From positions 1 to 12,048 of the forward strand of contig DAOWHA010000026.1 of the NCBI GenBank assembly GCA_030641665.1: a stretch of DNA of 12,048 nt, given 5' to 3'. Every line of letters begins with the position of its first letter. The first letter of the stretch is position 1. The DNA comes from JAGLTA01 sp023142625 (GTDB taxonomy: Bacteria; Patescibacteriota; Patescibacteriia; JAACEG01). A program made the position numbers and the translations under genes. The notes beneath the pieces are model-generated. The model ran no database searches and was not told the origin of the DNA. It was given only the letters and a program-made list of their open reading frames with translations. Of the stretch, positions 6,399 to 12,048 are shown one piece after another.

Positions 6399-6959
6399 AT
6401 GAAATTAATATTAGTGTTTGGTCCGCAGGCTGTCGGTAAAATGACAGTAGGTCATGAATTGGAAAAAATAACAGGTTTAAAATTGTTTCATAATCATATG
6501 ACGATTGAATTGGTTTTTCCATTTTTTAGTTATGGAACAAAAACAGGTAAAAGACTTGTAAATTTATTTCGTAAAGAAATTTTTGAAGAGGTCGCCAAGA
6601 GTGATTTGGAAGGTTTGATATTTACTTATATTTGGGCATTTAATATAAAAAAAGATTGGGATTATGTAGATAAAGTTTGTAAAATCTTTGAATCAAAAGG
6701 CGGAACCGTTTATTTTGTAGAATTAGAAGCGGACACAGAAGAAAGAATTAAACGCAACAAGAGTTTTTATAGGTTGAAACATAAACCCACAAAAAGAAAT
6801 ATAAAAAAATCAGAAGAGGATTTAAAGAAATCAATTAAAAAGCACAGATTAAATTCAGAAGATGGAGAAATTAAAAAAGAAAATTATATAAGAATAGATA
6901 ATACAAATTTAAGCCCGGAGGAAACAGCCATTATTATTAAAAAGAAATTTGATTTATAA
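6399..6959 (+). CDS. Small P-loop NTPase, kinase-like (AAA_33/shikimate-kinase-like)
   Basis: A 186-residue single-domain P-loop protein. The nucleotide loop is FGPQAVGKMT (7-16), with the Thr one place later than in the classic GK[ST] motif, followed by LKLFHNHMTIELV (27-39). A basic segment RIKRNKSFYRLKHKPTKR (116-133) looks like the lid that closes over ATP. This pattern is familiar from uncharacterised small kinases annotated as AAA or shikimate-kinase-like. The substrate is unknown and a role in shikimate synthesis is not implied. It starts 32 bases after topA ends, in the same direction, so it may be read from the topA transcript. It has no Shine-Dalgarno. It is Lys/Ile/Asn-rich and more AT-rich than topA, which is compatible with an accessory gene. 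Confidence 0.75.
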   Translation: MKLILVFGPQAVGKMTVGHELEKITGLKLFHNHMTIELVFPFFSYGTKTGKRLVNLFRKEIFEEVAKSDLEGLIFTYIWAFNIKKDWDYVDKVCKIFESKGGTVYFVELEADTEERIKRNKSFYRLKHKPTKRNIKKSEEDLKKSIKKHRLNSEDGEIKKENYIRIDNTNLSPEETAIIIKKKFDL

Positions 6960-6983
6960 ATAATTTTAAATAAATGCATTTGT

Positions 6984-7006
6984 CGCAGTCCCTATCGGAG
7001 ACTGCG
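6984..7006 (+). repeat. Hairpin after the P-loop gene (weak terminator or short palindromic repeat)
   Basis: CGCAGTC (6984-6990) pairs with GACTGCG (7000-7006), and the loop can add CC/GG pairs. The T-run (7018-7024) begins 11 bases after the stem, further than usual for an intrinsic terminator. It may act as one or be a dispersed palindromic repeat. It is GC-rich compared with its surroundings. Confidence 0.45.
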
Positions 7007-7022
7007 GCAGGGCGGAATTTTT

Positions 7023-7051
7023 TTGACTTATTCTTATTTTTTTAATATCAT
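7023..7051 (+). promoter_or_regulatory. Promoter of hicBA
   Basis: TTGACT (7023-7028, 5/6) and TATCAT (7046-7051, 5/6) are 17 bases apart. The transcript would start near 7058, about 20 bases before the hicB ATG. No Shine-Dalgarno is seen in that leader. Confidence 0.65.
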
Positions 7052-7077
7052 TACAACAGAAATAAACAATAAAATAT

Positions 7078-7296
7078 ATGCGTAAAATAGATTTAAAATC
7101 AGTCGTGTGGAAAGAGGGCAAATATTATATTTCCCAATGCTTAGAAGTGGACATTTCAAGTTTTGGCAAAACAAAAAATGAAGCCCTTGTTAATCTTCAA
7201 GACGCATTAGAACTGTATTTTGAAGACAGCCCGTTTCCAAAAAAGATAGAAGTGAAAAATCCTGTTATCGCTTCTATTAAACTTCAATATGCCTAG
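7078..7296 (+). CDS. hicB: HicB-like antitoxin, short form
   Basis: A 72-residue HicB-type protein with a partial RNase-H-like fold. It shows the typical pattern of a first strand with WKEGKYYISQCLEVDISSFG (11-30), the turn into helix TKNEALVNLQDALELYFED (32-50), and a closing strand. HicB binds and blocks HicA. Many HicB proteins also have a C-terminal DNA-binding domain; none is present here, so autoregulation by HicB binding to its own promoter is doubtful. It lies before hicA, overlapping by 8 bases, with its own promoter just upstream. The reversed order (antitoxin first) is common. Confidence 0.85.
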   Translation: MRKIDLKSVVWKEGKYYISQCLEVDISSFGKTKNEALVNLQDALELYFEDSPFPKKIEVKNPVIASIKLQYA

Positions 7297-7516
7297 CCCA
7301 ATTCCATTTAAGCGAGTCATTAAAGTCCTTGAAAGTATGGACTTCTTTTTTGTTTCTCAAACAGGGTCGCACGCAAAATATCGTAAAATAGGAAGTCCCA
7401 CCTTAAATGTTATTATTCCAATTCACGAAAAAGAAGTGCGTTATGGAACATTTAGATCTATTTTGCGTCAAGCCAAATTAAAAGAAAGCGATTTTAAAAA
7501 AAGAAAAAATAAATAA
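7289..7516 (+). CDS. hicA: HicA-like mRNA interferase toxin
   Basis: A 75-residue HicA/YcfA family protein with a double-stranded-RNA-binding fold. It cuts mRNA independently of its usual partner proteins when it is not bound by HicB. The fold pattern is complete: helix IPFKRVIKVLESMDFFFV (5-22), then QTGSHAKYRK (24-33) with the catalytic histidine H28, a strand TLNVIIPIHEKEVRYG (38-53), and the last helix TFRSILRQAKL (54-64). The tail is strongly basic (KKRKNK). It overlaps the end of hicB by 8 bases, which points to coupled translation. The toxin appears intact. Confidence 0.88.
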   Translation: MPSPIPFKRVIKVLESMDFFFVSQTGSHAKYRKIGSPTLNVIIPIHEKEVRYGTFRSILRQAKLKESDFKKRKNK

Positions 7517-7533
7517 TTTATAATTCAAACAAT

Positions 7534-7713
7534 ATGAACAAAAAAATATGGAAAATTATTTGGCTGGTAATTGTTGTTTTATTTATAGGAATGGAGATTT
7601 ATCATCTTGCTGTTGGAAATTACAACGATTTTACAATTAGCATTTTGATTGTAATCGGCTCGCTTGGCATTTTCGGGATTTATTTTTTAATAAATAGATC
7701 AGATAAAAAATAA
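7534..7713 (+). CDS. Small membrane protein, 59 aa, two predicted helices
   Basis: I do not recognise this protein. It starts MNKKIWKIIW and is intact from ATG 7534 to TAA 7713. Two hydrophobic stretches, about 8-26 and 34-53, are separated by a short polar loop (GNYNDF), and both ends are basic (MNKK..., NRSDKK). This is the pattern of a two-helix inner-membrane hairpin. It begins 18 bases after hicA and may be read with it. No Shine-Dalgarno is seen. Small two-helix proteins are common near toxin-antitoxin modules, but no role can be assigned. The hydrophobic pattern in frame makes a chance frame unlikely. Confidence 0.6.
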   Translation: MNKKIWKIIWLVIVVLFIGMEIYHLAVGNYNDFTISILIVIGSLGIFGIYFLINRSDKK

Positions 7714-7736
7714 TTTTATTTTTTAAAAAATAAAAT

Positions 7737-7744
7737 AAGGAGGG
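7737..7744 (+). promoter_or_regulatory. Strong Shine-Dalgarno of the 54-aa gene
   Basis: AAGGAGGG lies 7 bases before the ATG at 7752. It is the best match to the 16S rRNA tail in the window, where most starts have none, and it argues that the short reading frame behind it is translated. Confidence 0.75.
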
Positions 7745-7751
7745 AATAATA

Positions 7752-7916
7752 ATGATATCATTAAGAACGCTCAAAATGAAAAAAGTTTTTTTGGCAAAAA
7801 ATCAAATTAGGAAAGTCAAAGAAAATTTAGAGAAAGATACGCATGAATCGCTATTGAGATTTGCCCGAGCCACAAAAAGAACTTGGGCAGAAGCAAGATT
7901 TGTTGTTTTAAACTAA
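7752..7916 (+). CDS. Small basic hypothetical protein, 54 aa
   Basis: The frame runs from ATG 7752 to TAA 7916 and encodes MISLRTLKMKKVFLAKNQIR, then a helical, basic stretch ending ATKRTWAEARFVVLN. I do not recognise it. There is no hydrophobic segment, and Lys and Arg are abundant, so an RNA-, DNA- or protein-binding role is possible but unproven. Support for a real gene is the strong Shine-Dalgarno at the right distance and an intrinsic terminator 26 bases after the stop. It is not homologous by eye to either toxin-antitoxin pair. A second Met at residue 9 is less well placed relative to the ribosome site. Confidence 0.65.
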   Translation: MISLRTLKMKKVFLAKNQIRKVKENLEKDTHESLLRFARATKRTWAEARFVVLN

Positions 7917-7942
7917 AACAGCAAATTGTTTTAAAAAAAGAT

Positions 7943-7975
7943 AATCCCGCGGATTTTTAATCGCGGGATTTTTAT
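7943..7975 (+). terminator. Intrinsic terminator after the 54-aa gene
   Basis: AATCCCGCG (7943-7951) pairs perfectly with CGCGGGATT (7962-7970) around a 10-base loop, followed by a T-rich run to 7975. It separates the hicBA and small-gene region from porG. Confidence 0.85.
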
Positions 7976-8002
7976 TGATATTAAATAATAATTTTAAAAC
8001 TG

Positions 8003-8031
8003 TTGCCTGCGTGATGTATCTATGTTATTAT
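8003..8031 (+). promoter_or_regulatory. Promoter of porG
   Basis: TTGCCT (8003-8008, 4/6) and TATTAT (8026-8031, 5/6) are 17 bases apart. The predicted start of transcription is near 8038, about 22 bases before the porG ATG. Confidence 0.55.
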
Positions 8032-8059
8032 TATTTTATAAAAAAATAATAAATTTTTT

Positions 8060-8593
8060 ATGATTGAAATAAGAATTCATGGGCGCGGCGGGCAGGGATC
8101 CGTGACCGCGGCTGAATTAATCGCTGTCGCGGCTTTTTATGACGGGAAATATTCGCAGGCGTTTCCGAATTTCGGCGTGGAGCGGCGAGGCGCGCCGATT
8201 GAAGCTTATATGCGGATTGACAGCCAGCCGATAAAGTTGCGTTCGCAAATTTACGAGCCGGATTTTATAATTATTCAGGACGACACTCTATTAGATGCAA
8301 TCAACCCTTTTAAAGGATGCAAAAAAGAGACAAAAGTTATTATTAACAGTGAACGGGAGGCGGATTTGAAATTGCCAATTAAAAAGAATAATATTTTGTT
8401 TATTCCAGCGACTAAAATCGCTTTGGAAATATTAGGCAAACCGATTATTAACACTGTAATGCTCGGCGCTTTCGCGCGCTTTTCAGGATTGGTTAAAATA
8501 GAGTCAATTGTAAAAGCGATAAAAGGGAGGTTTAGCGGAAAAATTTTAGAGAAAAATATCAAAGCAGTGGAGGCGGCCTATAATTTAAAATAA
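8060..8593 (+). CDS. porG: 2-oxoacid (pyruvate):ferredoxin oxidoreductase gamma subunit
   Basis: A 177-residue gamma (catalytic domain III) subunit of the pyruvate/2-oxoacid:ferredoxin oxidoreductase family, which makes acyl-CoA and CO2 from a 2-oxoacid and reduces ferredoxin. The family signature is IHGRGGQG (6-13) at the start, followed by the SQAFPNFGVERRGAPIEAYMRI stretch (32-53), and IINTVMLGAFAR (about 129-140) near the end. Length is normal for a stand-alone gamma subunit. The alpha, beta and delta genes would be expected next to it. Instead, a broken NIF3-family gene follows after 3 bases, so the rest of the complex must be elsewhere, lost, or removed by the joint downstream. No Shine-Dalgarno is seen. 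The product may be without partners. Confidence 0.92.
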   Translation: MIEIRIHGRGGQGSVTAAELIAVAAFYDGKYSQAFPNFGVERRGAPIEAYMRIDSQPIKLRSQIYEPDFIIIQDDTLLDAINPFKGCKKETKVIINSEREADLKLPIKKNNILFIPATKIALEILGKPIINTVMLGAFARFSGLVKIESIVKAIKGRFSGKILEKNIKAVEAAYNLK

Positions 8594-8596
8594 TTT

Positions 8597-8836
8597 ATGG
8601 AAGATAGAGATAAAATCGTAAAATTCTGCGAGGAATATTTGCAAGTAAAAAATTTTAAAGATTATTGCCATAACGGATTGCAAGTTGAAAGCGCTGAAAA
8701 AATCAGCAAAATTATCACTGGCGTAAGTTTTTCGCAAAAGCTGATTAAAGCCGCTGTTGAAAAAAATATTATAATTATTTTAACGCGCAATTATCACATA
8801 TTGCGCGTTTTGTTTTACCTCTCCGCTCCGGAATAA
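8597..8836 (+). pseudogene. NIF3-family protein, 3'-truncated
   Basis: The first ~60 codons match the N-terminus of NIF3/YbgI-type dinuclear-metal proteins (usually about 250 residues): NGLQVES (26-32), KIITGVSFSQKLIKAAVEKN (38-57) and the start of the strand IIIIL. The next piece in the family is the metal-binding HHG motif. Here it is replaced by an unrelated tail of about 18 residues (from about residue 62) that reads through a hairpin terminator into the end of the convergent surface-protein gene, overlapping it by 22 bases. Most of the metal site and the domain core are missing, so function is very unlikely. It starts 3 bases after porG and shares its transcript. Confidence 0.75.
8782..8816 (+). 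terminator. Hairpin terminator inside the NIF3 remnant
   Basis: AACGCGCAAT (8782-8791) pairs perfectly with ATTGCGCGTT (8800-8809) around an 8-base loop, followed by TTTGTTTT. The U-tract is on the plus strand, so it would stop porG transcripts. On the minus strand it lies 5 bases after the surface-protein stop but has only an A-rich tail. It begins exactly where NIF3 similarity ends. Confidence 0.7.
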
Positions 8837-11800
8837 GCAATCGCCCTCACGATATCCCAATCGATAGCAGAAGCTGGATTAAAATCATAAATATTTTTAA
8901 AAATCCTGATCCCGGCTTTTTCTGAATCCATATTTCTGTTTGCCGGACGCAGTCCGTAAGCAATGACTGTGACCGCCGCGTTGTCGTTCGGGCTGTCCAT
9001 ATTAGAATCTCTTAAATAAACAGTTTTGAATTCTTGCTTTGCCTTGCTTTCCGCTTGTTCGCTTCTTTGACTCGGCCATCGGCCGTTGGCTATTTTGATA
9101 ACATCCTGCCATTCGCTTTCCGTTTCCGGCAGTTTGTTAAACGCGGACTTATACGAATTGATCACGCCTGCTCTTTCGCCAGCGCCTAATATTCTGGTTG
9201 TGGTCGTGTGATTGTTGACAAAATACGCTAATGAATATTGAAAATTTAATTCTAAGCTGGCTTGCTCTTCTGCTGAAACAATCCTCTGGTACAGCTGCTT
9301 GCCAACATTGCCTAATTCAACGCGCTGGTTATAGCTATTCACTATTTTCGCTTCTCTCAGGCTGATGCATTCCACCATGTCGCTGTCTAAGCCGAACAGA
9401 TTGGCAGGTTCAAAACCATGGCATATTGGCTGGACTGTTTCTGGCTTTTTAATTATTATCTCTCCTTCTATGGGCTGGGCTGATATTGCGAGGATGTTCG
9501 AATAATTCGGCTTTTCGTCATAAGCGAATATTGCGTAATGATATGTAGTGTTATTGTCTAATTCAATGTCTGTGTATTCTTCATTTGTTCCTTCATAGAC
9601 AACGATAGCCGAGGAATCATTATGGGATGCTGGAGCGCTTCCTTCTTTTCTTAATATTTTAACGCGGACGAAGTCTGAATCTGTTGGATTATTCCAAGCA
9701 AGAACGATTTGAGAGTCCGCCGGAGCGGCTGTGAATTCAGAGGGCTTGGTTGGAGGAATTGTGTCTGAAACGGTTCCGTCTCCGCCTCTGCTTGGCGAAG
9801 TGACTGGAGGAGTTGTGTCTAAAGTAATTGTATCTGTTTCCGGACTGTTTTCTGCTGTCCAGTTTCCAATAGTATCTTTAAACCAAGCGTAAACTGTTTT
9901 TAATCCGTCTCCCGCGGAGAGAGCCCATGATTTGACTGTGTTGTATGTTTCGGCAATAGCTGAACTGAAATCATTCGTATTTGATATTTTCATCTCTGCC
10001 ACCCCGCTTGAATCAGAAGCGGAGAGGGAGAGGGTGGTGTTTGGGGAATTGGCGGTTGTGTCTCCATTATTAATAGAGACAGAGCCGGTGGGAGGAGTGG
10101 AATCAGAAACTCCCGCTTCTACTGAAAAGATGATCGCGTAATCATCTGTGTTAGGATTGCCTGCTGTGTCTATGCAGCGGACATAATAGTTATATGTGTT
10201 TCCATCTGATAATCCTGAAATTATTTGGGAATGCGCTGTTCCTCCTGTTGTTGAGAAGGTATCTGTCATTGAATTATATGCCGTGTTTGGATTTGTTGAA
10301 TATCTGCATGTAGCGTTTTCGTTGGTAGTAAGAGAGATTGTTGTTTGGGTGGTGCCTGTTGAAAGAGTTCCTGTTGGGGAAGGATTGGAGAGAATGGGAG
10401 GGGTGGTGTCGGAAGAGATGTATTCATAGGCGCCGATGTCGGGGGCTAAACCTTGCGGGACAGATACTCCGTCGAAATCTTCTGTTAGACCAACATCAAT
10501 TCCGGCGTCTATGGCTGGGGAGGTTGGTTGGAGGTGGAAGTCGTTGGTATCAGAATCTATAAACAAAGGATTACTAAAAATATCCCCTTCATGATTTGCT
10601 TCCCAAAAATCGTAATCAGAAACATTATATTCTATACCTTTCCACCAAATTCTCCGATCATTGCTTGAGTACCAGAGATTATGACTTACCTCAGGATCTG
10701 TTCCACATCCATTCCATAGATAATAAAATGCATAAGCACTTGCATTACCCTGGGTATATATCAAATTGTTTTTTATTTCAGTAGCATTACAACAATTAAT
10801 AAAAATTGAATTATGATCTTGATCTACACTATTGTAAATAATATTGTTATAAATTTTAGTGCCAGCGTAAGCATTGTTTTCATAGATGCCAGTACCAGAA
10901 TTAATTATAACATTATTAAAAATACTCGCATTAGTGGCAGTTGATACCAGAATGCCCCCGCCAGTTGTGTTTTTAATATAATTATTAAATACATTCATTT
11001 TAGTTCCACAAGCTACATATATCGCCCTGGTATTACTTCCATTGAAATAGTTATTTCTAATAGTTATATTATCATTAGAATAACCATAAGGACTTTGATC
11101 AGAACACCCAATTAAATTTGCTCCTCCTCCAGAACCTCCAGTACCACCTTCAAAATTCGCTTCTGTGTAATAAGTATTTTCATAAACTTCTATATTACTA
11201 GCACCTTTAATATCTGTTGCTTGCTCTCCAAAATTATAAAATGTGTTGTTATAAACACTTATCTTTGCTCCTGTGTTCCTATATAAATGAACGCCATCTG
11301 CTGCAATATCATGAATCGTGTTATTATAAATTCTGAATTCCCCGGAAGTTATATACATGACAACAATAGCCATTAAATCAATATCTCCAGTCAACAAAGA
11401 ATCCGGACCCCAATTATACAATTCACAATTTTTTATAATCACAGTTCCAGTAGTTTTTGTAATAGTAATTGCAGTCTTACCTATCTGATCTACACTATTT
11501 CCTCCTTTATGCCCATTACCAATAACACCGTCAATTGTAATTCCGTTAACAAAAGCAATATATAGATTAGAGTCTTTGGATAATTGCCAATCCTGACCGC
11601 TAATATCGAGATTCCTAATTGTTAAATTGCTGATTCTACTATCACCGATTTTTATGGGTCGGTTAACATCACCGTCAAAAAGCGGCTTAGAACCAGTCCC
11701 ATAGTCTTCAAAAGTAAAATTGTTTACTCCAGGTGTGTATAATGTAGCGTCATTATATGTACAATCTCTTTTAAAACGAACAGTATCGCAATCGGAGAAA

Positions 11801-11943
11801 CGAACCGCATTTACTTTCCCAATCGTTTTCCACGGCCCGTCAGTCAGCTCGCCATTTGGTTCCTTCAAGGTTCCGCTCCACGAATCATTACCGTTTGTAG
11901 CGACATAATAATCCGCCGCTCGCGCTTCCACCCCAAATCCCAT
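8815..11943 (-). CDS. Large surface/secreted protein: beta-helix, Ig-like/Fn3 repeats, CPR-type C-terminal domain
   Basis: A 1042-residue modular extracellular protein. Residues 11-45 carry DYYVATNGNDSWSGT...DGPWKTI, the usual start of secreted right-handed parallel beta-helix (PbH1) proteins. About 100-430 hold many PbH1 turns with Asn ladders (IYNNTI, VYNNTF, IRNNYF, VFNNYI, IFNNVI, IYNNII). About 467-508 is the matching end motif, DFHL, SPAIDAG and DIGAYEY. Three Ig-like/Fn3 domains follow, marked by DTTPP (512), DSTPP (614) and DTIPP (727). The helical C-terminal domain (about 870-1042) is of a type I associate with CPR surface proteins, and it contains an internal duplication. Polysaccharide binding or cleavage is possible for the beta-helix, but no lyase active site is assigned. 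The ATG at 11943 leaves only MGFGVEARA before mature-like sequence; the rest of a signal peptide lies upstream out of frame. Confidence 0.85.
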   Translation of the reverse strand: MGFGVEARAADYYVATNGNDSWSGTLKEPNGELTDGPWKTIGKVNAVRFSDCDTVRFKRDCTYNDATLYTPGVNNFTFEDYGTGSKPLFDGDVNRPIKIGDSRISNLTIRNLDISGQDWQLSKDSNLYIAFVNGITIDGVIGNGHKGGNSVDQIGKTAITITKTTGTVIIKNCELYNWGPDSLLTGDIDLMAIVVMYITSGEFRIYNNTIHDIAADGVHLYRNTGAKISVYNNTFYNFGEQATDIKGASNIEVYENTYYTEANFEGGTGGSGGGANLIGCSDQSPYGYSNDNITIRNNYFNGSNTRAIYVACGTKMNVFNNYIKNTTGGGILVSTATNASIFNNVIINSGTGIYENNAYAGTKIYNNIIYNSVDQDHNSIFINCCNATEIKNNLIYTQGNASAYAFYYLWNGCGTDPEVSHNLWYSSNDRRIWWKGIEYNVSDYDFWEANHEGDIFSNPLFIDSDTNDFHLQPTSPAIDAGIDVGLTEDFDGVSVPQGLAPDIGAYEYISSDTTPPILSNPSPTGTLSTGTTQTTISLTTNENATCRYSTNPNTAYNSMTDTFSTTGGTAHSQIISGLSDGNTYNYYVRCIDTAGNPNTDDYAIIFSVEAGVSDSTPPTGSVSINNGDTTANSPNTTLSLSASDSSGVAEMKISNTNDFSSAIAETYNTVKSWALSAGDGLKTVYAWFKDTIGNWTAENSPETDTITLDTTPPVTSPSRGGDGTVSDTIPPTKPSEFTAAPADSQIVLAWNNPTDSDFVRVKILRKEGSAPASHNDSSAIVVYEGTNEEYTDIELDNNTTYHYAIFAYDEKPNYSNILAISAQPIEGEIIIKKPETVQPICHGFEPANLFGLDSDMVECISLREAKIVNSYNQRVELGNVGKQLYQRIVSAEEQASLELNFQYSLAYFVNNHTTTTRILGAGERAGVINSYKSAFNKLPETESEWQDVIKIANGRWPSQRSEQAESKAKQEFKTVYLRDSNMDSPNDNAAVTVIAYGLRPANRNMDSEKAGIRIFKNIYDFNPASAIDWDIVRAIAYSGAER

Positions 11944-11980
11944 TCCCCCAACACCAACCCCTAACGCCCAACGACTTCAT
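11944..11980 (-). other. Out-of-frame signal-peptide start of the surface protein
   Basis: An ATG at 11980-11978 begins MKSLGV in a frame shifted by one base from the main gene. The main frame upstream of 11943 reads SRWALGVGVGG before a TGA that overlaps that ATG, and contains no ATG, GTG or TTG. Joined by removal of one base, for instance in the G4 or G5 run, they give a typical signal peptide with an ARA-A cleavage site before DYYV. Confidence 0.5.
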
Positions 11981-12048
11981 ATAACTTTATGAACTTTTAA
12001 CTAAATCCTCTAACTATCTAACTATCTAATCTTATGTCTAAACAAATA
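11981..12048 (-). other. Upstream region of the surface-protein gene, short tandem repeat
   Basis: On the plus strand CTAACTAT occurs twice in a row (12010-12025), followed by a partial third copy. I see no convincing promoter or ribosome site here. A minus-strand AGAGGA (12011-12006) is too far from the ATG at 11980 to act as a Shine-Dalgarno. The window ends before the next gene. Confidence 0.4.

Noticed and set aside
9932..10562. Several plus-strand frames of 69-77 codons
   Set aside because: They are antisense to the Ig-like part of the surface protein, with no ribosome site and no domain.

Overview
The window looks like a piece of a candidate-phyla-radiation (Patescibacteria) genome, most likely Parcubacteria-like. 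This is inferred from the AT-rich composition, the many small genes with few Shine-Dalgarno sequences, two toxin-antitoxin-like modules close together, a solitary 2-oxoacid:ferredoxin oxidoreductase gamma subunit, and a large surface protein whose C-terminal domain I associate with CPR cell-surface proteins. UGA and UAG both act as stops and Trp is UGG, so the standard bacterial code fits, not the UGA-Gly code of Gracilibacteria/SR1.

Layout. 2-1849 (+) is a fusion of a small-molecule kinase (APH/choline-kinase type) with a PHP phosphoesterase domain, perhaps cut by the window edge. 1893-2046 is a 154-bp near-palindrome, followed by a bidirectional terminator at 2085-2110 shared with convergent rpsP (2149-2592, -). 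Between rpsP and its likely promoter (2811-2838) lies a second long inverted repeat (2608-2769) bounded by TA. 2910-3604 (-) is a HEPN/MNT pair with a consensus promoter so close to the start that the mRNA should be leaderless. 3749-3910 (-) is a 53-aa protein with its own terminator and a G7 Shine-Dalgarno. topA (4171-6366, +) follows, then a small P-loop kinase-like gene (6399-6959), a hicBA pair (7078-7516), and two very small genes (7534-7713, two membrane helices; 7752-7916, strong Shine-Dalgarno) ending at a terminator. porG (8060-8593) is followed at once by the first ~60 codons of a NIF3-family gene that breaks off at a hairpin terminator. The rest (8815-11943, -) is a 1042-aa beta-helix/Ig-like surface protein whose signal peptide appears to be out of frame.

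How the parts relate. The core functions are translation (bS16), DNA topology (TopA) and a fragment of pyruvate/2-oxoacid metabolism (PorG). They are interspersed with accessory modules (HEPN-MNT, HicBA, small ORFs, palindromic elements). The truncated NIF3 abutting the 3' end of the surface-protein gene looks like a recombination or assembly joint. No CRISPR array, tRNA, rRNA or transposase gene was seen.
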